Below are positions 25,725 to 34,760 of a DNA stretch of 54,803 nt, piece by piece. Position 1 is the stretch's first letter. Each line of letters begins with the position of its first letter. The notes under the pieces were generated by a model that worked only from the letters and a program-made list of their open reading frames with translations, had not been told where the DNA came from and searched no databases. The position numbers and the translations under genes were made by a program. This DNA comes from Nitrospina sp. (GTDB taxonomy: Bacteria; Nitrospinota; Nitrospinia; Nitrospinales; Nitrospinaceae): contig JAGQJZ010000007.1 of assembly GCA_020430445.1 (NCBI GenBank), forward strand, positions 1 to 54,803, read 5' to 3'.

Positions 25725-26241
25725 GACAGGCTCCTCTCTGGAAAGAAAACAGTCAGTTTTGTCAGGCATTTTACATAAAAACATTGGGTATCAGGGATTA
25801 AATTTATCGACATTCCAATATAATTCAACCCCCTGATTTTGTACCGGTTTTCCATACAAATCTGCCCGAAGGCCGGGCCGCGCCCGCGGATTTTTTCTCC
25901 GGAGAAACCCAGCGGCCGGTTCACGGAGAACCTGGCAAAACCACCCCAACCCATCCATTGAGCCACCCCCCAATAAGGGTTCGAAAGACAAAGAGAGATT
26001 GCCCTAGGAGATTTGTCGGCAGAACAACCACCCCTCATTCCCAGTTTCTACGGCAATCCCGGAAAATCCGTAAATCATTAAAATTAAAAGGCTATTTTTC
26101 TATTCAAAGGAAATTCAATTACTTTAACTAAGCAGGTAAAAAATTATGATTTGACGGTATCGTATTCGCTTGACTCGGACGGATTATCAGGGTACCGTCC
26201 CGGAAAATTCACACCTTTCAAATTACGCAGAGGGGAATGCC
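25725..26241. other. Intergenic region upstream of the injection-system operon
   Basis: This 517-base gap separates the divergent FAD enzyme gene and the sheath gene and must hold the operon promoter. Its right half (26070-26160) is AT-rich, unlike the operon. TTGACG and CTTGACT lie near 26153-26175, but neither has a convincing -10 at standard spacing. No small gene, RNA or hairpin terminator can be supported here. Confidence 0.4.
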
Positions 26242-27942
26242 ATGTCTACTTTGGTTGTGCCCGGTGTCCGTGTCGAAGCCCGTTTTGACGTTTTACCCCC
26301 CTTGCCTGCACCGTCGGGTATTCTCGGCGTTGCGGCCATCGTGGATCGGCCTCCCGATCCGATAAAACTTATCGGAGTCACGAAACCGGCTGAGATTGCC
26401 AGCCTTCTGGGGCCGGGGACCATCGCGTCCGCTCCGGAGATCGTCCATGCCCTGGCCAACGGGGCGGCAGAGATCGTGGTGTCTCCGGTCATTGGAGGCA
26501 GCGCCGCCAGCCTGACCCTGCGCAACGCCAACAACGATCCGGCGGTCATCCTGCGCGCCCGCTCCAACGGCGAATGGGCCGAGGCGATCCATGTGGATGT
26601 CACCTCGGTCACCGACTCGAACAGCAATCCCGTTCGCGTGACCATCCGGCTGCTGCTCAACGGCAGAGCGGTGGAGGAATTTCCCGACCTGCTGGTCAAT
26701 TCCGGCGATCCGTCCGATCTTTTCGATACCATCAACCGCCGCTCGGTCTATGTCGTTGCGGTCGACCCCGGCCTGCAGAACGCGGTTCCCGCGGCGGGAA
26801 CGTACGCCGTCCAAGCGGATGGCACCCCGGTGGACGTGCCCGTGGACCAGACCACCGACACCCTGTTCTCCATTGTACCGGACCCGGATCTGGCCGACGC
26901 TGCGGGACTGAGCGTCACCATCGCGGCAGCCGCCGCCGACCGGATTGAAGTCCGCGTGTTCCGCAACGGAGCCCTGCAGGAAGAGTTCACACGGCTGACC
27001 ATGGATCCGGATTCCGCCCAGTTCCTTCCGGCCGTGCTGTTGTCTTCCAGCCAGTTCGTCAACGTGATCCAGGCCAATTCACTCTCCGGCGCCGACCGGT
27101 TGCCCAGCGCGCTGACCGCGCCCACCCCGCTGGCCGGCGCGAGTTCCCCCAACAACAATGCGTACCGCGATGCTATTGACCGCCTGGGAGAAGACACCCG
27201 CATCAACCTGGTGCTCGCTTCCGTTGAACCGCAGCGCACCTCCGCGTTCCGCTCGGGCGTTCACCAGTTGCTCAGCGCGCATGCGGTCGCCCAGACGGAC
27301 CAAGGCTCGCCCCGGATCGCTTTCGGTTCGGTCACGCGTTCCGACCAGGGCAGCCTGGACAATATCCGCGACCACGCGGCAGCGGTTCGCAACCGGCGTT
27401 TCGTCCTGGTTTCTCCGTCGGGCGCCGACGGCGCGGTGGCGGGTCTGGTGTCCCGGTTGAATCCGCAGGACTCACCGACCTTCAAACCCGTGCCCCTGTT
27501 CGGCATCCAACCCGCCGAGTACACCGGCAGCCAGCTCAACCGGTTGCTGGGACCGACGCACAACGTCCTGGTGGTGCAGCAGCGGCGCGGCCGCGGCGTC
27601 ATCGTCCTGCGCGGGCTCGACACATCCGGCGACCAGATCTCCGTCACCCGTGTGGCGGACAGCGCGATTCGCGAAGTGAAAGCCATTTCGGAAAACTTCA
27701 TCGGTCAGCTCAACACCGACAATGCGCGCATCGCCCTCCGCCAGCAGATCGTCGCGACCTTCACCCGGATGGAACGGGCCGGTGCCCTGGTGCCGTCCAC
27801 CGACGGGGAAGATCCGGCCTTTCTGGTGGACGTGTACTCAACCCAGCAGGACTTTGCCCAGGGGATTGTCCGTATCGACGTCGCCGTGCGACCTGTACGG
27901 GCCATCGACTACATTTACGCGACGATCCGCGTCAAGAACTGA
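26242..27942 (+). CDS. Contractile tail sheath protein
   Basis: Sheath subunit of a contractile injection system, 566 residues. It would polymerise around the inner tube and contract to drive it through a target membrane. The N-terminus (VVPGVRVEARFDVLPPLPAPSGILGVAAIVDRPP) is the usual sheath opening (...PGVYVEE-like). The middle contains the variable insertion domain, and the C-terminal segment (GRGVIVLRGLDT, DSAIREVKAISENFIGQLN, RIDVAVRPVRAIDYIYATIRVKN) is the conserved sheath handshake region. The start at 26242 has an AGAGGGG ribosome site. It is the first gene of a 25 kb plus-strand run; only one sheath gene is present, whereas Afp/PVC systems have three. Confidence 0.9.
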   Translation: MSTLVVPGVRVEARFDVLPPLPAPSGILGVAAIVDRPPDPIKLIGVTKPAEIASLLGPGTIASAPEIVHALANGAAEIVVSPVIGGSAASLTLRNANNDPAVILRARSNGEWAEAIHVDVTSVTDSNSNPVRVTIRLLLNGRAVEEFPDLLVNSGDPSDLFDTINRRSVYVVAVDPGLQNAVPAAGTYAVQADGTPVDVPVDQTTDTLFSIVPDPDLADAAGLSVTIAAAAADRIEVRVFRNGALQEEFTRLTMDPDSAQFLPAVLLSSSQFVNVIQANSLSGADRLPSALTAPTPLAGASSPNNNAYRDAIDRLGEDTRINLVLASVEPQRTSAFRSGVHQLLSAHAVAQTDQGSPRIAFGSVTRSDQGSLDNIRDHAAAVRNRRFVLVSPSGADGAVAGLVSRLNPQDSPTFKPVPLFGIQPAEYTGSQLNRLLGPTHNVLVVQQRRGRGVIVLRGLDTSGDQISVTRVADSAIREVKAISENFIGQLNTDNARIALRQQIVATFTRMERAGALVPSTDGEDPAFLVDVYSTQQDFAQGIVRIDVAVRPVRAIDYIYATIRVKN

Positions 27943-27958
27943 TCCGTAGGAGGAAACA

Positions 27959-28342
27959 ATGGCAACATTATTCGCGGCAAATGAAAGCATGGTGATGGTG
28001 GATGGCGAAGCGGTCGAGGGAGTTCAATCGATCGAATACCGGCAGCAGGCCGTCCGCCGCAACCTGTACGCAGTGGGTGGCGCGGAACGCATCGGGGTGA
28101 TCTCCGGCCCCCAGGCGGTTGAAGGCCGGATCCGCGTCGCTTCGACCACCTCGGCCCTGGATGGACGTATCGGCAACGAAACGTTCCAGATTTCATCCCA
28201 GCTCCGTCACGGCGACACCACCATGACGGTCAGCTTCGATGATTGCCTGCTGACGGAAAAGACGTTCGAGATGTCTGTTGGCGGCCACGGTGAAGCGGTC
28301 TACAGCTTCACCGCTACCCGGGTTCGGGAAGAAAGGGGATAG
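27959..28342 (+). CDS. Tail tube-like protein
   Basis: A 127-residue beta-rich protein directly after the sheath gene, where contractile systems encode the inner tube. It has MVDGEAVEGVQSIEYRQQAVRRNLYAVGG, then PQAVEGRIRVASTTSALD and a closing EMSVGGHGEAVYSFTATRV. Such a layout (short N-terminal strand pair, then a small beta-barrel) resembles XkdM/gp19-type tube proteins. Assignment rests on position, size and fold impression, without a diagnostic motif. An AGGAGG ribosome site precedes it. Confidence 0.65.
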   Translation: MATLFAANESMVMVDGEAVEGVQSIEYRQQAVRRNLYAVGGAERIGVISGPQAVEGRIRVASTTSALDGRIGNETFQISSQLRHGDTTMTVSFDDCLLTEKTFEMSVGGHGEAVYSFTATRVREERG

Positions 28343-28345
28343 TCC

Positions 28346-29758
28346 GTGGCTTCAATCATTTTCCAGATAGCCCGCAACAAGGTTCTATTTGGGAATGACC
28401 TGGAAGTGGACGCCCATCTGCTCGGAAGCGAAGACCGGATTCAAATTCAGGGCCCGAACGGCCCTGTTTTGCGCTTTCTTGGTTTTGGCGAACGCAATCG
28501 TCTGGTCAGAATGGCCGCGCAGTCTTCCAGCGTTCCCGTGGAACTGGCGGCTGTGATCAAGGAAGCCGCCCTGGACGAGCCGGGCACCGCACAGGTGCCC
28601 CCGCTTGTGCTGGAAGCTCTCGCCCTTCACTTTTCCGGAGCCGGCAGCGGCGCGCCCGGGTTTTCCACACAGGCGGGAATCCTGGCGCACCAGTTCGGCT
28701 GGTCTCCCCGGGAACTGGAAAGTCAGAACGCCCTGGAAGCCGACGCACTCGCCGCCAAATGGATGGAAGCTCACGATGCGGCTCAGCCGGACGATGGCTG
28801 GCACCGCATTGTCCTGCAACCGGGCGCAGCCGCAAAGGACGAAAGCAGCCTCGAAGACATTGTGCAGAAACTGGCCCAGGACTTGCTGGACCGTTACCAC
28901 GCAATACTCAACCGGGAAGTGTTTGAACTGGCCCGGAACAATTCCGCAGGCAGGCCCCTTGCGGAAATGCGCCGCAGTCAAAAAGACCCTGCCCGGCCGC
29001 TACACGCGCCAGGCCGGTCTTTTGACTTTCCTGAGCGAGGGTCGAACTCCCCACAGCCGGCAACACCGGATTCCGCAGCGGGATTTGATTCCCGGGAAAA
29101 TGCCGTCGCCGCAGCGGACACGTCCGTTTCACAATCTTCAGAACAAAACCCGGCTTCACCGGCAATTCCTGTTCCTTCAACCTCTGACGCGAACCCCGGC
29201 AGTCCCTCGTCTTCGACCGGTTCCGGGTCAAAGGATGAAACCGTTTCAACAGAGGCGGCTGCGAATTTAAAATCCGATCCTTTTGAAACCGCTGCCGCGC
29301 AAAAAAAACAAAGCGCGCAGGCAGGCGGCCTGGATCAACACAATCCGGAAGGCGATGCGCAGGGCTCCCTGAACCCTCCGCTGCCAGCGGCAGCGGAGGC
29401 GCTCGACTGGGATGTTCTGGGCCTGAGCGATACTTCGCTGTCGTCGCTGAACGACCCCGGGTATTCGCCGACCGCGCCTGCTTCCCCCTGGCGGGACAAC
29501 AGCCCGTCACAACGCGACCCGTTTTTTCAGCCTCTGGCGGCTGCCGAGACAGCGTCTCCTGTCCGGCGGTTCCTGGACACGCCGTTCGGCATCCAGCAAT
29601 CCCGCCGGCAAAGCGCCGGCTTCGAACTCGAGTCCTTTCAGGAACCGGCCCTCAAAGGCAACAGCGGCAAACCCGGACTTCCCCCGGAGCAGGATGTCAT
29701 CCAAACCATCGCCGATGCCCTGCACCGGACAGCTGACTTGAGGGGGATTGATCCATGA
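28346..29758 (+). CDS. Injection-system protein with Pro/Ser-rich tail at the tape-measure position
   Basis: A 470-residue protein that I do not recognise by family. Residues ~1-210 look globular and partly helical (FQIARNKVLFGNDLEVDAHLLG, LEDIVQKLAQDLLDRYHAILN). Residues ~220-400 are a low-complexity Pro/Ser/Ala linker, and the C-terminus is a short helix (QDVIQTIADALHRTADL). In P2- or Mu-like tails this slot between tube and hub genes holds assembly chaperone and tape-measure genes. The protein is not a typical long coiled-coil tape measure, so the role is open. Start is GTG with an AAAGGGG ribosome site. It overlaps the next gene by ATGA. Confidence 0.6.
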   Translation: MASIIFQIARNKVLFGNDLEVDAHLLGSEDRIQIQGPNGPVLRFLGFGERNRLVRMAAQSSSVPVELAAVIKEAALDEPGTAQVPPLVLEALALHFSGAGSGAPGFSTQAGILAHQFGWSPRELESQNALEADALAAKWMEAHDAAQPDDGWHRIVLQPGAAAKDESSLEDIVQKLAQDLLDRYHAILNREVFELARNNSAGRPLAEMRRSQKDPARPLHAPGRSFDFPERGSNSPQPATPDSAAGFDSRENAVAAADTSVSQSSEQNPASPAIPVPSTSDANPGSPSSSTGSGSKDETVSTEAAANLKSDPFETAAAQKKQSAQAGGLDQHNPEGDAQGSLNPPLPAAAEALDWDVLGLSDTSLSSLNDPGYSPTAPASPWRDNSPSQRDPFFQPLAAAETASPVRRFLDTPFGIQQSRRQSAGFELESFQEPALKGNSGKPGLPPEQDVIQTIADALHRTADLRGIDP

Positions 29759-30420
29759 CCGCATCGACCGAGCGTCCCATTCCTCTTTTGGGCGACATTC
29801 CCCTGACGGCGATCCAGTCCATGGAACACATGCTGGACGCGGGGTTCATTCCCACGTCCGTGGCGGGGTTGAGCGGCCAGGTGCAACAGCGTTTGCACCG
29901 TCCGTCCCACAAAATTCACATTGCGGGAATTCTCGAAGGCGAGACGAAGCTCGACGACCTCGCCACCCTGCAGGAAGCCGCCGCCTCCGGTGAGGAACTC
30001 ACCTTCGCGGCGGACATCGTCACCGCGCTGGACCTGCAGAAGGTCGTGGTCACGCATTTCCGCGCGGTCGAGTACGCCGGGCAGCCGGGGCAAATGGGAT
30101 ACGAACTGCAACTGGCGGAAAGCCCTCCCCTGCCTCCACCTGCCGAGCTCAGCGGATTCGGCGGCCTCGACGATTTCGGGCTGGGCGATCTCGGATTCGA
30201 CACGGACCTCATGGGCGACCTTGCCGGGCTGGCGGACGATATCGCGGGCGCCGTTGAAGGCGCCATGGACGCCATCGAAGGCTTGCAGGCCCTGGCGGGG
30301 CTCGGCGACCTTGGGTTCTCCGGCGACTTCAAACCCCTGCAGGACGCAGCGGACAACGTGGGCACGGTCGGCAAAAAAATTGGAGAAGCCGGCAAATCCT
30401 TGGGAGGTCTGTTCGGATGA
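29755..30420 (+). CDS. Baseplate hub-associated protein
   Basis: A 221-residue protein in the position of phage genes U/X or gpN. The N-terminal ~125 residues form a likely beta domain (HKIHIAGILEGETKLDDLATLQEAA, LDLQKVVVTHFRAVEYAG, MGYELQLAES) similar in style to DNA-circularisation/gpN-like and LysM-adaptor hub proteins. The C-terminal ~90 residues are Gly/Asp/Leu-rich and helical (LGDLGFDTDLMGDLAGLADDIAGAVEGAM). No LysM motif is visible. It is translationally coupled at both ends (ATGA overlaps). Role inferred from position and domain style. Confidence 0.6.
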   Translation: MTASTERPIPLLGDIPLTAIQSMEHMLDAGFIPTSVAGLSGQVQQRLHRPSHKIHIAGILEGETKLDDLATLQEAAASGEELTFAADIVTALDLQKVVVTHFRAVEYAGQPGQMGYELQLAESPPLPPPAELSGFGGLDDFGLGDLGFDTDLMGDLAGLADDIAGAVEGAMDAIEGLQALAGLGDLGFSGDFKPLQDAADNVGTVGKKIGEAGKSLGGLFG

Positions 30421-31445
30421 GCCTTGCCGCACAATCCATCTCCGTCACCCTGGGCAACCTGCTCTACGACACCCACGTGGCTTCGCTTTCCGTCGACCTG
30501 GGCGTGCTGCCGGCGGTCAACCACGCGCATTGTGTTTTTCCCCTGGACGTTCCGGTGGAAGCGGCTCCGGGAGACGAAGCGGCGCTGGAACTGGACATCG
30601 GAGACGGCGCGACCAAGATCCTGACCGGCCAGGTGGAAACCGTGACGCGCCTGTTTTCGGGAACCCGGGTGACCATTGCCGATGCGGGCGCCAAACTGGC
30701 CGGTCTGCGGCCTTCGGCCACGTACCAGTCCCAAACCCTTCGCGCCACCATCACGGCCCTGGCGAACGAGGCGGGGGTCTCCATGGGACGCGTTGCGCTG
30801 GCGGCCCCGACCCAGTTCCCCAATTATGTCTGCCACCAGCAGAGGACCATCACCGAACACATTAAAGAACTGGCCCGGATAGGCAACGGCATGGCCGTGG
30901 TCGACGAAGACGGCAAGCTGTCGATCCTGTCCCGGACTCCGGGCCCGGCGGACAGCGCTCTGCGTTATGGCCGCGAATTCCTGGAATACGAAATGCGGGA
31001 CACCCCGGTGCCTTCGAGCCGTGTCCTGGTGGGCAACGGTCCGGCCGGCGCCGCCGCCGACCCAAACGTGTTCCGTCATTCGACGGAACCCCTGACGGGC
31101 GGGGGGGACGATCCTTCTCCCGGCAATTTATGGGACCCCAGGCCCGCCCTGCGTACCGGAGACCTGGTCCGGCAGGCCAACACCGAAATCAATACCCGGC
31201 GCAACTCCCGGACCAAACAATTGAAGGCAAACTGCTGGCTGGTGCCGACGCTGCGCCCCGGCGCTGTTCTTGAAATTCAGGACTTGCCCGGCCCTTTGTC
31301 GAAGGGCCCCTGGCTCATCACGGAAGTCACCCACTCCATCGACATGAACGCCGGAAGCCGGACCCGCTTCTCCGGCGTGTACGCAGGCGGCGACCTGGCG
31401 GGACTGCTCTCCAGCGCGGCGGGACTGATCGGAGGATTGTTATGA
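30417..31445 (+). CDS. gpD/gp27-like baseplate hub protein
   Basis: A 342-residue late-control-D/VgrG-N-terminal-like hub protein. Such proteins form the trimeric ring between tube and spike. Visible features include the opening beta domain (ISVTLGNLLYDTHVASLSVDLG), a middle LRATITALANEAGVSM...ITEHIKELARIGNGMAVVDEDGKLSIL that matches the gpD pattern (helix, then FVDEDGKL-like strand), and a C-terminal LRPGAVLEI...GPWLITEVTHSID. In Afp/PVC-type systems the hub is fused to the spike, whereas here the spike is the separate next gene, as in phage P2. Confidence 0.8.
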   Translation: MSLAAQSISVTLGNLLYDTHVASLSVDLGVLPAVNHAHCVFPLDVPVEAAPGDEAALELDIGDGATKILTGQVETVTRLFSGTRVTIADAGAKLAGLRPSATYQSQTLRATITALANEAGVSMGRVALAAPTQFPNYVCHQQRTITEHIKELARIGNGMAVVDEDGKLSILSRTPGPADSALRYGREFLEYEMRDTPVPSSRVLVGNGPAGAAADPNVFRHSTEPLTGGGDDPSPGNLWDPRPALRTGDLVRQANTEINTRRNSRTKQLKANCWLVPTLRPGAVLEIQDLPGPLSKGPWLITEVTHSIDMNAGSRTRFSGVYAGGDLAGLLSSAAGLIGGLL

Positions 31446-32101
31446 GCAACCAGTTGTTCGACGCTGTCACCCGCATTGCCCGGCACGAGGTCAAGGCCGT
31501 GCCCACGATTTCGGTGGGGCTGGTCACAGAAGTATTCAACATGACCGCGGGCACGGCGGACCATTCCGTCACCGTCGAACTGCGGGACCGGGGGCTGATC
31601 CTTCCCAAAGTCCCCATCGCGGTCGGCGCCCTGGGGCTGGCGGCCACGCCCGATGTGGGCGACCTGGTGGTCGTTGTGTTTGCGGAAGGCGACCTGCACG
31701 GACCGGTGGTGGTCGGGCGGTTGTATCACAGCGATCTGGCCCCGCCCCAGCACGAAGCCGGGCAGATCGTGGTCGAGCTGCCGCCGGGAGACTCGAATCC
31801 CGCACTCAAGATGCTGCTCGACTCCGGTGTTCCAACCATGAACCTGCAGGTCGGCCCGGACACCACGGTCGAAATCAGCGATGGCCTGATTGAACTGAAA
31901 AGCAAGGGCGCCACGGTTGCGGTAGACGCGACGGGCTCGGAAGAAATCACGGTAGACGTCGGACAGGCGAGTTTGAAGCTGTCCGCAAACGGCGAAATGA
32001 CGATCAAGGCGAGCAACAAGCTGGTCATCGAGGCGACCGAACTGGAACTCAAGGGCTCCGCCACCGTAAAAATCAGCGGCGGCAAGGTCGATATCAATTA
32101 A
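31442..32101 (+). CDS. gpV-like baseplate spike protein
   Basis: A 219-residue central spike protein. The N-terminal OB-fold (~residues 20-105) contains ISVGLVTEVFN, HSVTVELRDRGLILPKVPIAV, DVGDLVVVVFAEGDLHGPVVVGRLYH, which is the gp5/gpV OB signature. The C-terminal part is a repeating beta-strand region (TTVEISDGLIELKSKGATVAV, LSANGEMTIKASNKLVIEATELELKG) that would form the triangular beta-helix needle. The PAAR gene that follows supplies the tip. It overlaps the hub gene by ATGA. Confidence 0.88.
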   Translation: MSNQLFDAVTRIARHEVKAVPTISVGLVTEVFNMTAGTADHSVTVELRDRGLILPKVPIAVGALGLAATPDVGDLVVVVFAEGDLHGPVVVGRLYHSDLAPPQHEAGQIVVELPPGDSNPALKMLLDSGVPTMNLQVGPDTTVEISDGLIELKSKGATVAVDATGSEEITVDVGQASLKLSANGEMTIKASNKLVIEATELELKGSATVKISGGKVDIN

Positions 32102-32127
32102 CGCAACCCTGGCTTGAGGAAAACAAA

Positions 32128-32529
32128 ATGGGCAACCCGGTCGCGACAATGAATTCGCAGGTGATGGCGACGGACACGCACATCGTCCTGGTGCCGACCC
32201 CGGGGGGACCGGTCCCCACGCCGCTTCCCCATGTCTTTTCCGGCGCCATCATGGGGGCGACGGTTCCGACGGTCAACATCGGCGGCCAGGCGGCGGCCAC
32301 GCTGGATTCCATCGCATTCAACAATCCGCCGCACATTCCCATGCCGCCCGGGGCCTCGTTCCAGGCTCCGCCCAACAATCAGGGGAAGGTGGTGATGGCC
32401 AGTTTCACGGTCAATGTCGGGGGCAAGGGGCTGGCCCGGGTGGGCGATAGGGTTGAAACGTGCAATGACCCGGCCCCGCTGCCGGTGGGCACCATCACCG
32501 GTCCCGCGGGCACGGTGTTTGCCGGTTAG
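32128..32529 (+). CDS. PAAR-repeat tip protein
   Basis: A 133-residue PAAR-like protein that would cap the spike with a sharp zinc-bound cone. It has His residues at DTH, PLPH and PPH, a late Cys in ARVGDRVETCNDP, and many Gly-Pro turns, consistent with the three-His/one-Cys zinc site of the family. PAAR proteins can also carry effectors as extensions; here there is none. It lies between the spike and gp25 genes. Confidence 0.82.
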   Translation: MGNPVATMNSQVMATDTHIVLVPTPGGPVPTPLPHVFSGAIMGATVPTVNIGGQAAATLDSIAFNNPPHIPMPPGASFQAPPNNQGKVVMASFTVNVGGKGLARVGDRVETCNDPAPLPVGTITGPAGTVFAG

Positions 32530-32559
32530 CGGCAATAAGGATATCAGGAGAACGTTATC

Positions 32560-33024
32560 GTGCGATTCGAAGAACTGGGAACTGATCTGAAAGTAGTCCT
32601 CGGCCCGCCCGCCATGGCGGCGCACGACACGAGTCCGCTCGACTTGCGGATGGACTCCCGCTTTTTTTCATCGAGCCAAAAAGGCACTTACGATTTTCAG
32701 ACCATCAGCGGCCGGGAAACGCTGGCCCAGGCCATGATCCTCAGGCTGCTGACCCCAAAAGGGTCGCTGGCGGAACTGGGGCACGCGGAATACGGTTCCC
32801 GGTTGTCTGAATTGATCGGGCGGCGCAAGACAGCCGCCATCCGCGCCTTGTGCAAGGCGTATGTTCTGGAGGCGGTGGCGCAGGAACCCCGTGTCGAAGA
32901 CAAGGCGGTTTCCTTTTCTTTCGATATTCCAAGTGAGGGTCCTTCTGAAATGCGTTTCAACCTGGCAATCAAACCCAAAACGGATCCTGAACCTGTGACC
33001 CTGAATTTTGCGGTGGCCTTATGA
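32560..33024 (+). CDS. gp25/gpW-like baseplate wedge protein
   Basis: A 154-residue wedge protein with the gp25 core: QTISGRETLAQAMILRLLTPKGSLAELGHAEYGSRL, then YVLEAVAQEPRV carrying the conserved E-P-R triad. The family sits at the inner baseplate and starts sheath polymerisation. Start is GTG with a CAGGAG ribosome site. It overlaps the gpJ gene by ATGA. An N-terminal extension of ~45 residues is longer than in phage gpW. Confidence 0.9.
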   Translation: MRFEELGTDLKVVLGPPAMAAHDTSPLDLRMDSRFFSSSQKGTYDFQTISGRETLAQAMILRLLTPKGSLAELGHAEYGSRLSELIGRRKTAAIRALCKAYVLEAVAQEPRVEDKAVSFSFDIPSEGPSEMRFNLAIKPKTDPEPVTLNFAVAL

Positions 33025-34760
33025 ATTTCAAACCGAGGGACTACCCCGCTATTGTCCGGGACCTGCTGACCTCTCTGACCAAGGGAACGGTCAGGGAAAC
33101 CGTCACCGTCCCGGGCGTTGAAGGTCCCATCATCCTCAAGGAACTGGCCAACCGGCCCCTGCGCCGTGTCTCGCATTTGCAGGGCAAGGTGAGCAGCGGG
33201 GATGAAAACGATACCGAAGGCCGGGACTTCCGGTTCACGTCGGCCGATTTCGAACTGATCTCCAGCACCGGCGGCGAGGAGTTCGACGCCATCCGTTTCC
33301 GCGAAGGCGGCAACAGGCCCCTGCCGGGCTCCGAGCTTTCAGTCAATTATTTCCCGGTCAACATCGACCCGATGCCGGTCACCGACCTCAACGTCGGCTC
33401 GGTGGTGCGGACGATTCTCGAATCGCTTGCTGTCGAATTGACACTGGAAGAACAATTGCTGGAGCGGGTTTACAAATCCGCCTTCCTGGAAACGGCGGAA
33501 AACCAGTCTCTCGACAAGGTCGTTGCCCTGGTCGGCGTCAAGCGGATTCCCTCCGGCGTTCCCACGGCGAAAATCCGTTTCGTGCGCGCCACGGGCACGG
33601 TGGGCCGCATCACCATTCCCGTGGGAACGCGGATGAGCGATGTGGAAGGAAAAAACCTGTACCAGACGGTCGCGCCGTTAATACTCGAGCCGGGAGAATC
33701 TTCACGCGAGATCAACGCCGTCGGCATCAACAGCAAAACGGAAGCGGTACCTGCCGGAGCCCTCACCCGGCTTGAGATGATGATCGCCGGAGTGGGCAGC
33801 GTGACCAACCCCACGGAAGCCTGGACCCGCAGCGATCCGGAAACGGACGAAAGCCTGCGCCGCCGGGCACGAGGCGCCCTGCACAAGGCCATTCGCGGAA
33901 CCCTGGACGCCCTGAAATTCGGCATCCTGTCCATCGAAGGCGTGCAGGACGTGGCCCTGCAGGAATTCCCGAACGGCGTGCCGGGGGAAGTGAAAATCGA
34001 CGTGGTCTATGAGCAGAACGCCGATCCCGCCCTGCAGGATCAGGTCCAGCGCCGGATCGATGAACTCCGCCCGGCGGGGATCCGGGTGCTGCTGGGTCAG
34101 GCGGCGAAAACCAAGGTCACCGTCCAGGTCGAGATCACACTGGCGGGCACCGGAGTGCCGGATGCCGACCTGGAGCCGTTGAAAAAAGACGTCGAGGCGC
34201 GGCTGGCGGAATTTCTCGGCAAGCTGTCGCCCGGCGGTGTTGCGCGGCAGGCCCAGATGGTGGCCACGGTCATGTCCGATTCGAGAATCGTCGACGCGAA
34301 AATCGAATTGAGCGCCGACGGCGGTCCTCAAGTCGACAAGCTGGAACTGGCAACAGGACACGCCATCGACCTGACGCGTCCGTTCTCGTTCCTGCAGGTC
34401 AAGACAGAAGACACCGGCGGCTCGGCCCTGGCCACGACCGCCGAGGTCGACCTCACGCTGCCGGTTCACCTGGAACCCGGCGTGACGCAATCCGAACTCG
34501 AACAGACCATTCGCCTGGCCGCCCAGGCCCATATGAATTCCCTGGTCACGTCCGCGACGCCTTACTCCATCGATTCACTGGCGGCGGCCATCCGCGACGA
34601 CACCCGCTTCACCCTGATCCGCGCGGAGGCGCTCTCCATTGTGGAAAGCCAGGGACGCTTCATCCAACTGGCGGACCAGTTGGGAGAATACACGCCGCAG
34701 CCGAACGAAACGCTGCATTTGCGTGACGTCATCCTCGATGTCCGGGAAGGAGGGAATTGA
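33021..34760 (+). CDS. gpJ/gp6-like baseplate protein
   Basis: A 579-residue baseplate J family protein, the main wedge component. Family patterns are RVYKSAFLETAENQSLDKVVALVGVKRIPSGVPT near residue 150 and GTRMSDVEGKNLYQTV. The core TNPTEAWTRSDPETDESLRRRARGAL (~residue 255) is followed by LDALKFGILSIEGVQDVALQE and PGEVKIDVVYEQNADPALQDQVQRRIDELRPAGIRV. It is longer than P2 gpJ (~300) and closer in size to Mu gp47 or Afp11-type proteins. The stop overlaps the next start by one base. Confidence 0.9.
   Translation: MNFKPRDYPAIVRDLLTSLTKGTVRETVTVPGVEGPIILKELANRPLRRVSHLQGKVSSGDENDTEGRDFRFTSADFELISSTGGEEFDAIRFREGGNRPLPGSELSVNYFPVNIDPMPVTDLNVGSVVRTILESLAVELTLEEQLLERVYKSAFLETAENQSLDKVVALVGVKRIPSGVPTAKIRFVRATGTVGRITIPVGTRMSDVEGKNLYQTVAPLILEPGESSREINAVGINSKTEAVPAGALTRLEMMIAGVGSVTNPTEAWTRSDPETDESLRRRARGALHKAIRGTLDALKFGILSIEGVQDVALQEFPNGVPGEVKIDVVYEQNADPALQDQVQRRIDELRPAGIRVLLGQAAKTKVTVQVEITLAGTGVPDADLEPLKKDVEARLAEFLGKLSPGGVARQAQMVATVMSDSRIVDAKIELSADGGPQVDKLELATGHAIDLTRPFSFLQVKTEDTGGSALATTAEVDLTLPVHLEPGVTQSELEQTIRLAAQAHMNSLVTSATPYSIDSLAAAIRDDTRFTLIRAEALSIVESQGRFIQLADQLGEYTPQPNETLHLRDVILDVREGGN

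Noticed and set aside
24270-25784. FAD enzyme starting at 25784
   Set aside because: The extra 20 residues lack a ribosome site, while the start at 25724 has GAGGAG at good spacing and gives the normal Rossmann N-terminus.
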